64,000 nt of DNA, from NCBI GenBank assembly GCA_024970065.1, contig CP103908.1, positions 1,612,001 to 1,676,000 on the forward strand. The letters run 5' to 3'. This DNA is from Pediococcus acidilactici (GTDB taxonomy: Bacteria > Bacillota > Bacilli > Lactobacillales > Lactobacillaceae). Each line of letters begins with the position of its first letter. Positions within the stretch are counted from its first letter, which is position 1. The notes under the pieces are model-generated. The model was given only the letters and a program-made list of their open reading frames with translations, ran no database searches and was not told the DNA's origin. Positions 55,455-64,000 of this stretch are shown piece by piece. A program made the position numbers and the translations under genes.

Positions 55455-58400
55455 TTGAATAAACAAATGGCCTTTAAAGAACAGGGCAATTTACTAAGTG
55501 TAATTGTAGCCTGTTACAACGTAGCAGAATACCTCTCCGAATGTCTAGATTCGCTAGCATCACAGACTTTCAAAAACGTTGAGGTTATCATGATTGATGA
55601 TGCTTCTGAAGATGCGACTTCTTTAATTGTAGAAAGATATGCTCAAAAGTACGACAATTTTACAGCAATCCATAACGAACAAAATCTTGGACCAAGTGCT
55701 TCAAGAAATAAGGGAATCAATTTAGCAAACGGGCAATGGATTGCTTTTGTTGACGGGGATGATATCGTACCGTCTAATGCGTATGAAGTGATGATTAATT
55801 CTTTAATCAAAAGTCACTCTACAATGGTGACAGGTTTTGTACGTCGCTTCGACAAAAACCGCGACAAACCTTCTTTCCTACATAAGAAAGCTATCATTGA
55901 TGATTATCGTCATACTAGTTTTGAAAAACATCCCGAGCTTTTGTACGATACTACGAGCTGGAATAAGCTCTATTCAACTAGTTTGCTGCGTCAAAACAAA
56001 ATTTTCTTTCCTGTAAATCAAATTTATGAAGACGTTGCGTTTACCTTGAAAGCTTTTTTACATAGTGATGGAATCGATATTATTACTAAACCCGTCTATT
56101 ATTGGCGTTGGCGGGATAGTAATAACGTTTCATTCACGCAATCTAAAAATGAATTATCTCATTATTTAGATAGACTAAAGAGTTTTCACCAAGTAGTAAC
56201 CATCTTACAAAAAAATGAATTATGGGACGGAAAGGTTAAACATCAACTACTATTTAAGCTGTTAGATGTGGATATACCGTTATTTATGGATGATATTGCC
56301 GATGCTGACGATTCTTTTGTTTATGCTTTCCAGGAAACCACCATTAACTTCTTTAGAAAGTGGCAATTACTGAATAGTTCAATTATTAAAGAGTTGTCCG
56401 CTAAAAAACAATATCAGTATTACGCGTTAATCAACGGCAAATTCAATTTTCTAAAACAACTTTCATTTGGTCAGCCATTTAATGGACGAATTGCTAAACT
56501 TGAACGAAAAAATGCTGGACTACCAACGTTCTATTCACCTAAAAAACTGAACGTAGGTATTGATAAAGTTCGCTTAAATGATAACCAATTCCAATTCACA
56601 GGAAAACTACAAGTGGGTAAAAAGATTCCCCACTATTTCCCTGTAAGAAAAGAAATTGTTGACGTGGTTATCGAAAATATTAATACGGGGGATTCTATTT
56701 CCTTAAATACTTTTAAACGTTTCTTTACCTTATTTAACTTTCATCTAAAAAAAATGACCGCTCCTGCAAGTCGTTTCCAATTAGATTTTAATTTGTTAGA
56801 TTGTATTAAACATCTAGGTCCCGGAACGTATAAAATTCGTTTTGACTATCAAATTAAACCAAATGCTAAAAAATTATCTGTTTATTTAGGACAACCTCGA
56901 AAGGGTGCTGGTAAAATTACCCCATTTACCCTTCAGGACGGTGATTTATCTGTTATCTACGGTCACAATACAAATTGGGATACGGTTATTAAGGTAATTC
57001 CTAGTACCGAATTAGCTTCGGGAGATAGTATTCAACCCACAGTAGTAGAGACTATTTCTTTAGATGATCAAGATAATTTAGTGTTAAAGGGGATTTCTAA
57101 CGAAGAAGCGCTGCAATTAGAAATTAATGAACAAGTATTCAAAAATCAATATGATGATTCTAAACAGTTTCAATTCCGTCTTCCAAATGAATTCTTGGAA
57201 ACCTTTCTAAATCACGCTTCTAAGGTAGAGTTTAGAAATCCAATAACTGGATTAGAAGTCAAACCCGAATTTAGTAATGGCAATCGATTAACAAACATTT
57301 TATCCAGTAAACATTTAAGCATTCGCTTAGAACAACGCTTAAGATCAGGGCTTTGGATTAAACCTGATGTTCCAACAATTACTGCCCAATCTATCCAAAT
57401 TAAACAAGTTGATAAACAATTTTATTTAACTATTGAATTAAACAAAAATATTAGTTCAATTACGGATGGTAAATTGGAGCTCCTATCAAGTAATTTAGTT
57501 AACCGCTACTTAAACATTGGCTCTCTAAAATTAACGGGGCAAAAAATAGTTGGTCAACTTTTAATTGGCGATTATCAGCAACTATCCGTGTTAGCTGGTA
57601 ATTACACTATTTATCTAAACTTAAATCAAGGACTGGGCGAAAAATCAATCGCACACCGTTTTAAAGTCAGCGCACCTAATTTAACGTCACAAAATGCCAC
57701 AATTGGTCAACTAGCTTCTGTTGAAGTTAAGGCTAATGATGAAGGGGAACTAAAACTTAGCGTAAAACAAAACCGCCCGTGGATCGATCGTAGTAAAGTT
57801 CGCAGAGGTATAGCATATTCCATTATTTATCCCCTAATGCGCTTGCTACCTTTAGAGAAAAATACAGTAGTTTTTGAAAGTTTGTGGGGGCAATCTTATA
57901 ACGATAGTCCTCGAGCAATGTATCAATACTTGGTTAAACACTATCCTAATATGAAATTTGTCTGGATATTAAAAAATGAACAAACCCCAATTGATGGACC
58001 TGGAATTAGGGTTAGGCGATTATCTTTTAAGTATTGGTATTATATGGCACGTGCTAAATATTTAATACAAAATACTAATTTTCCAACGCAGTATGCAAAA
58101 CGAAGAGGCCAAATTGAAGTTGAAACTTTGCATGGTACCTTTATGAAGGTGATGGGCTTTGATGAACCCCATTTTAAAAATGCTACCAATCGGGTTCAAA
58201 AAAACTTTGCTACTCGAATTGGGCGTTGGGATTTGATGAGCGTTCCGTCAGACTTCATGTATGTACACGGTTCAACAGCTTTTGATTATCCTGAACAAAA
58301 GATTTTAAAAACTGGATTTCCGCGCACTGATGAATTAATTCATAATAATCATCCTGATTACATTAAAAAAGTTAAGTCTAAGTTAGGAATTCCTGCAGAT

Positions 58401-60485
58401 AAAAAAGTTATCTTATATGCACCAACCTACCGGACCACCGATATGCCTTTTAATTTTCAACTTGACCTTGAAAAAATGAAACAACAATTAAGTGACGAAT
58501 ATGTCCTATTAGTTCGTCTCCATTATTTTGTTTCTCATACACAAAACTTTATTGACCAAACCGGGTTTGTCTATGATGTTAGTGATTACAACAATATCAA
58601 TGACCTATATCTCATTAGTGATGTCTTAATCACTGATTATTCTAGCGTTATGTTTGACTTTGGATACCTAAAACGTCCTATGATCTTTTTTGCTTATGAT
58701 AAAGAATGGTATCTTGATCCAGCAAATCGTGGAATTTACATGGATTATGACACTACTGTACCCGGCCCTGTAGCAAAGACGACAGAATCAGTCATTAAAA
58801 ACCTTCAACAGCTAGATAGCATTAAAAAACAGTATTCTGGTAAATTAGAACAATTTTATGAACGCTTCTGTCAATATGGACGTACAGGCGACGCAACAAA
58901 GCAACTAACCGAAGCTATGTTGAATTTAAATCCTAAAGTTCAGGATTCAGTAGTCAAACATTTAATTCTTACTAAAATAGGTCGTTTATTAAAACTAACC
59001 AATTTGCAATCTAAATTATTAAACTATTTAGGCCAAGTTTTACCTAAAACTGATATTGCAATTTTTGAAAGCTTTTTTGGGCGACAATATTCAGACAATC
59101 CTAAAGCTATTTACGAATATATGAAAATTCATTATCCTAATATTAAATCGTATTGGAATGTTAATCCTGAGTATGAACAATACTTCATTGACCATAATAT
59201 TCCATATGTACAACGATTTAGTTTTAAGGGCATTTGGAAACAAGCACGTGCAAAGTACTGGTTTACCAATGTACGACGTCCTTTTAGATGGAATAAACCT
59301 AAAGATACGATTGTAGTGCAGACTTGGCACGGAACACCTCTAAAAACAATCGGAACCGATGTTCAACAAGTCACCATGCCTGGAGTGACTAGGATGAAAT
59401 ACCATAAGCAAGTTGCTCGGGATTCTGCACGATGGGATTATCTACTAACACCTAATCCCTATTCGTATGAGATTATGCAACGCGCATTTCGCAAACAGTA
59501 CCCTCAATTATTACCAACTGGGTATCCGCGAAATGATCGTCTAAGTCAGCCATCATTTTCTGAAATTAACTCAATTAAAAAACAATTGGGTATTAAAGAT
59601 GGCTCTAAAGTCGTTTTATATGCGCCAACTTGGCGAGACAACGATTATGTACGAGCTGATCACTTTAAAGCAGAGTTGCACTTAGACCTTAAAAAATTCT
59701 TGTCAGAAACTTCGTCTGATACATGTATCTTAATTCGGACACATTATCTAATAGCTAACAATCTTGATCTAAGCAGCTACGGCAATCGTGTAATTAACGT
59801 TAGTGACTACGAAGATATAACGGATTTGTATTTAATTAGCGATCTTTTAATTACCGATTACTCAAGTGTTTTCTTTGATTACAGTATTTTGCGACGGCCA
59901 ATACTATTCTTTGCATATGATTTAAAAGCTTATGCAAATGATATTCGTGGTTTCTATGTTGATTACCACGCAACAGTTCCTGGTCCAATTGTGGAAACTA
60001 ATGAGGCTCTAATGCCTCTAATCAAGCGCGCCTTGCATGAACCTGCAACGTTCGTAAACTCAACAAAGTACAAATCATTTCTAAATAAGTTTGCGATTTG
60101 GGAAGATGGTCATGCAACGGAGCGGTTATTGAAAACTGTTTTAGAACAACAGCCTGCATATCATTTAAAAGATATCTCATCCAATAGTTCTATTTCTGTA
60201 GGAGATATTATTAAAGTTCCTGATGGCACAATTTTATGGACGGGCATACCAGGTTTACCATACACTGAATTCATTGGTAATTTTGACAGTAATGCAAGCG
60301 AAGATTCCTTTACTGTTAAACAAATAGCTACTTTAGAACCGCGTGATTTTAGTGACTCAGGTATTTTTACTGGTGGGACCTGGATTAAGGCATCTATCAA
60401 TAGTAATAATCAAATAGTTTGGATCAGTTCTGATGCTATAAGCCACCAGCAAACTGAGCCTTCCACAAACCAAATAGCAAATTAA
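55455..60485 (+). CDS. Giant trifunctional teichoic acid enzyme: GT2 glycosyltransferase fused to two TagF-type glycerophosphotransferase domains
   Basis: A 1676-residue protein. Residues about 12-230 are a family 2 glycosyltransferase (LLSVIVACYNVAEYL, MIDDASEDAT, FVDGDD). About 330-780 is a beta-rich linker of unknown fold. About 800-1156 is the first TagF domain (VVFESLWGQ, ETLHGTFMK, VRLHYF, ITDYSSVMFD). About 1199-1560 is the second (IFESFFGRQ, QTWHGTPLK, IRTHYLIAN, ITDYSSVFFD). Both keep the paired His motifs. The last 100 residues hold a small strand-rich domain. TTG at 55455 is 5-6 nt after AAAGGTG; the GTG three codons earlier lacks a ribosome binding site. It probably both glycosylates and polymerises wall teichoic acid. 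Confidence 0.88.
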   Translation: MNKQMAFKEQGNLLSVIVACYNVAEYLSECLDSLASQTFKNVEVIMIDDASEDATSLIVERYAQKYDNFTAIHNEQNLGPSASRNKGINLANGQWIAFVDGDDIVPSNAYEVMINSLIKSHSTMVTGFVRRFDKNRDKPSFLHKKAIIDDYRHTSFEKHPELLYDTTSWNKLYSTSLLRQNKIFFPVNQIYEDVAFTLKAFLHSDGIDIITKPVYYWRWRDSNNVSFTQSKNELSHYLDRLKSFHQVVTILQKNELWDGKVKHQLLFKLLDVDIPLFMDDIADADDSFVYAFQETTINFFRKWQLLNSSIIKELSAKKQYQYYALINGKFNFLKQLSFGQPFNGRIAKLERKNAGLPTFYSPKKLNVGIDKVRLNDNQFQFTGKLQVGKKIPHYFPVRKEIVDVVIENINTGDSISLNTFKRFFTLFNFHLKKMTAPASRFQLDFNLLDCIKHLGPGTYKIRFDYQIKPNAKKLSVYLGQPRKGAGKITPFTLQDGDLSVIYGHNTNWDTVIKVIPSTELASGDSIQPTVVETISLDDQDNLVLKGISNEEALQLEINEQVFKNQYDDSKQFQFRLPNEFLETFLNHASKVEFRNPITGLEVKPEFSNGNRLTNILSSKHLSIRLEQRLRSGLWIKPDVPTITAQSIQIKQVDKQFYLTIELNKNISSITDGKLELLSSNLVNRYLNIGSLKLTGQKIVGQLLIGDYQQLSVLAGNYTIYLNLNQGLGEKSIAHRFKVSAPNLTSQNATIGQLASVEVKANDEGELKLSVKQNRPWIDRSKVRRGIAYSIIYPLMRLLPLEKNTVVFESLWGQSYNDSPRAMYQYLVKHYPNMKFVWILKNEQTPIDGPGIRVRRLSFKYWYYMARAKYLIQNTNFPTQYAKRRGQIEVETLHGTFMKVMGFDEPHFKNATNRVQKNFATRIGRWDLMSVPSDFMYVHGSTAFDYPEQKILKTGFPRTDELIHNNHPDYIKKVKSKLGIPADKKVILYAPTYRTTDMPFNFQLDLEKMKQQLSDEYVLLVRLHYFVSHTQNFIDQTGFVYDVSDYNNINDLYLISDVLITDYSSVMFDFGYLKRPMIFFAYDKEWYLDPANRGIYMDYDTTVPGPVAKTTESVIKNLQQLDSIKKQYSGKLEQFYERFCQYGRTGDATKQLTEAMLNLNPKVQDSVVKHLILTKIGRLLKLTNLQSKLLNYLGQVLPKTDIAIFESFFGRQYSDNPKAIYEYMKIHYPNIKSYWNVNPEYEQYFIDHNIPYVQRFSFKGIWKQARAKYWFTNVRRPFRWNKPKDTIVVQTWHGTPLKTIGTDVQQVTMPGVTRMKYHKQVARDSARWDYLLTPNPYSYEIMQRAFRKQYPQLLPTGYPRNDRLSQPSFSEINSIKKQLGIKDGSKVVLYAPTWRDNDYVRADHFKAELHLDLKKFLSETSSDTCILIRTHYLIANNLDLSSYGNRVINVSDYEDITDLYLISDLLITDYSSVFFDYSILRRPILFFAYDLKAYANDIRGFYVDYHATVPGPIVETNEALMPLIKRALHEPATFVNSTKYKSFLNKFAIWEDGHATERLLKTVLEQQPAYHLKDISSNSSISVGDIIKVPDGTILWTGIPGLPYTEFIGNFDSNASEDSFTVKQIATLEPRDFSDSGIFTGGTWIKASINSNNQIVWISSDAISHQQTEPSTNQIAN

Positions 60486-60530
60486 AAATGGGAGTCTTCT
60501 AGATAAAATCTAGAAGACTCCCATTTTATT
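60484..60530 (+). terminator. Terminator of the giant teichoic acid gene
   Basis: Arms AAAATGGGAGTCTTCTAGAT and ATCTAGAAGACTCCCATTTT, loop AAA; it begins at the stop codon. Confidence 0.95.
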
Positions 60531-60698
60531 TAAATCACCTTTATATTTGTTTATATAATTCTTACTGTCCCATAAAAGTTCGTAATAGCTAGTAGAGTTG
60601 TTGCGCTTAAAAAGGACTTAGCAAAAAAATTAAAAACTTGAGCTATCGATCAAGTAGCTACGATTTAAACTACTCATTAAAATATATTGTCCTAAGCC

Positions 60699-61625
60699 CT
60701 ACTTCTCCTCCCGAACAATGTAAACCGGCCGGTCCTTGACTTCCAAGTAAACCTCGGCTATGTAACGACCGATAATGCCCAAGCTTAGTAGTTGCACACC
60801 GCTAAAGAAGAGGATGATCACTACTAAAGAAGGCCAGCCAAACGCAGAGGTGTGCGGGAAAATAATCGCCCGAACAATTACTGCTAAAGCTCCTAGCACG
60901 GCTAACACACAGGTAGCGATCCCGGCAGATGTCACAAATGATAACGGCGCCGTTGAGAAGGATACGAACCCTTCAATCGCGTACTTCATTAATCCCCAGA
61001 AGGACCATGAAGTTTTGCCAGCAGCCCGTTCGCGGTTTTCGTAAGAAATATAGTAAGTGTTAAAGCCGACCCAGTTAAAGAGTCCCTTGCTGAACCGTTC
61101 CCGTTCCCGCATGGAAAGTACGCTATCCACCATTTGGCGGGTCATTACGCGGAAATCGCGGGCTCCGTCCACGAGTTCCAAAGAGCTCACTTTATTGATC
61201 CACTTGTAAAATTGCCGTGCAAAGAAAGAACGCACGGGGCTTTCCCCATCACGGTCTTTACGCCGCGTAGCCACTGAATCATACTCACCCTCTTCGATCA
61301 TCTTGATCATTTGAGGTAACAACTCCGGTGGATCTTGTAAATCAATATCCATCACTGCTACTAGTTCTCCGCTCGCTTTTTGCAAACCAGCGTACAACGC
61401 CGCTTCCTTACCAAAGTTCCGTGAGAAACTAATGTAGTGAATTTCATCATGTAATTTCTGAAGTTTCTTGATTTCAACTAGGGTTTTGTCTTTCGACCCG
61501 TCATCGACAAAAATCAATTCGGGCTCGACGTCCATTTGATTTTCTACTTTCGCAAAGGCGTCGTAAAACAGCTCGACGGTTTCTTCTTCATTATAAGCTG
61601 GTACAATCACTGATAACTTTTTCAA
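60699..61625 (-). CDS. Polyprenyl-phosphate glycosyltransferase, GtrB/CsbB-like
   Basis: A 308-residue family 2 glycosyltransferase with two C-terminal helices (about 230-255 and 268-290). Motifs: VIVPAYNEEETV, FVDDGSKDKT, SFSRNFGKEAALYAG, the metal-binding AVMDIDLQDPPE and RERERFSKGLFNWVGF. Such enzymes make undecaprenyl-phosphate glucose or GlcNAc. The TTG start has AGGTG at 7 nt. It is divergent from a GtrA flippase gene, and together with the GT-C-like protein at 51.5 kb they could form a three-part surface glycosylation system. Confidence 0.93.
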   Translation of the reverse strand: MKKLSVIVPAYNEEETVELFYDAFAKVENQMDVEPELIFVDDGSKDKTLVEIKKLQKLHDEIHYISFSRNFGKEAALYAGLQKASGELVAVMDIDLQDPPELLPQMIKMIEEGEYDSVATRRKDRDGESPVRSFFARQFYKWINKVSSLELVDGARDFRVMTRQMVDSVLSMRERERFSKGLFNWVGFNTYYISYENRERAAGKTSWSFWGLMKYAIEGFVSFSTAPLSFVTSAGIATCVLAVLGALAVIVRAIIFPHTSAFGWPSLVVIILFFSGVQLLSLGIIGRYIAEVYLEVKDRPVYIVREEK

Positions 61626-61722
61626 ATTAGTTCACCTGTCTAAATTTATGTCTAAACTTTTCTTTTCTTAAGTTTCATGTTTTACTTAAAAGGTTAACTC
61701 TAAAGAACTTGGAGATGAAACC

Positions 61723-62142
61723 TTGATTAAGCAACTTTTTGAAAAATATAAATCCCTTATATCATACCTCTTCTGGGGCGTGGTCACCACGTTGGTTAAT
61801 ATCGTGGTCTTTGCTGTATTAGCAGACCAATTACATATATTCTACCAAGTCAGCAACGTGATTGCTTGGTTTGTGTCGGTTTTGGTCGCTTATGTCAGCA
61901 ACAAACTATGGGTGTTCAACTCCCATACCTCGACCACTAGTGATTTATTTGCCGAAGCGCTCCGCTTTTTTTTAATGCGGGCCGCTACGTTGGTGTTGGA
62001 CATCATCATCCTCTACGTGGGGATTTCCCTGCTTCACGGAAATGACATCCTGGTTAAAATTATTGATAACGTCGTCGTCATCATTTCTAACTACGCTTTT
62101 AGTAAACTAGTCGTTTTTCGGACGAAGAAAAAATGGGAGTAA
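61723..62142 (+). CDS. GtrA family flippase
   Basis: A 139-residue, four-helix membrane protein of the GtrA family, thought to flip polyprenyl-phosphate sugars. It starts from TTG with GGAG at 8 nt. The patterns SYLFWGVVTTLVNIVVF, AYVSNKLWVFNS and NYAFSKLVVFRTKK are diagnostic. It is divergent from the GtrB gene by 97 bp and shares its end with the terminator facing ligA. Confidence 0.93.
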   Translation: MIKQLFEKYKSLISYLFWGVVTTLVNIVVFAVLADQLHIFYQVSNVIAWFVSVLVAYVSNKLWVFNSHTSTTSDLFAEALRFFLMRAATLVLDIIILYVGISLLHGNDILVKIIDNVVVIISNYAFSKLVVFRTKKKWE

Positions 62143-62152
62143 TCCCATTTTT

Positions 62153-62154
<2 letters not shown>
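62128..62154. terminator. Bidirectional terminator between gtrA and ligA
   Basis: AAATGGGA and TCCCATTT with A/T runs on both sides. It overlaps the last codons of gtrA and abuts the ligA stop. Confidence 0.9.

Positions 62155-64000
<1,846 letters not shown>

Overview
The window comes from a low- to moderate-GC Gram-positive of the family Lactobacillaceae. The evidence is the gene content and order: a spoVB-like flippase gene, mfd, pth and ldh; mazF, mazE, alr and acpS; cshA and murF; rpmE2, rho, murA, pyrG and rpoE; and a dltXABCD operon. L-lactate dehydrogenase, wall teichoic acid export, an FMN-controlled RibU and strong Shine-Dalgarno sequences with many TTG/GTG starts fit the same group. 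I cannot assign a genus with confidence.

Layout. 1-4.4 kb (minus): flippase start, mfd, pth. 4.5-7.9 kb (plus): ldh, an L,D-transpeptidase behind a perfect WalR-type box, and a CbpA-like c-di-AMP-binding CBS protein. 8-24.5 kb (mostly minus): mazEF, alr, acpS, cshA, murF, htpX, lemA, sortase A, rpmE2, rho, murA, pyrG, rpoE and a DUF1934 gene, with one MFS exporter on the plus strand. 24.6-28.5 kb (plus): HD phosphohydrolase, Cof-type HAD, a small membrane protein and a degenerate ROK protein. 28.6-34.3 kb (minus): a block of poorly known genes (two unknown families, one present as a paralogous pair, and a GT-A-like protein), then MATE and CPBP proteins. 34.4-38.9 kb: small unknown protein, HAD, FAD/NAD(P)-binding protein, YitT. 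39.1-43.6 kb: dltXABCD. 43.8-48.7 kb: bioY, ribU with FMN riboswitch, and a MerR/DHA2-exporter divergon. 48.9-62.1 kb: teichoic acid and surface glycan genes (TagF-like, serine hydrolase, GT-C-like membrane protein, TagGH, a 1676-residue GT2-TagF-TagF protein, GtrB and GtrA). 62.2-64 kb: ligA, cut by the window end.

The most unusual signal is a dispersed family of nested palindromes of about 128 bp in four intergenic regions (12.04-12.39, 26.85-27.04, 37.67-38.12 and 44.58-44.93 kb), with eleven inner-hairpin copies in all. Four stems keep their pairing while their bases change between loci. Loop sequences and a 3' tail stay constant. The three full copies outside the 12-kb array each begin within one base of the stop codon of a gene on the same strand, followed by 1-3 extra copies that lack most or all of the 5' half. 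This looks like a structured RNA or single-stranded DNA element. I could not match it to a named family from memory.

Other regulatory features read directly from the sequence are a pyrG promoter and terminator arranged for CTP-sensing reiterative attenuation, an FMN riboswitch with its terminator, a palindromic operator holding both -35 boxes of the MerR divergon, and WalR-like boxes upstream of the L,D-transpeptidase and dlt genes. Notable protein features are MurA with Asp at the catalytic Cys position (predicted fosfomycin insensitivity), a CPBP protein whose only plausible start is CTG, and a ROK protein without its catalytic residues.
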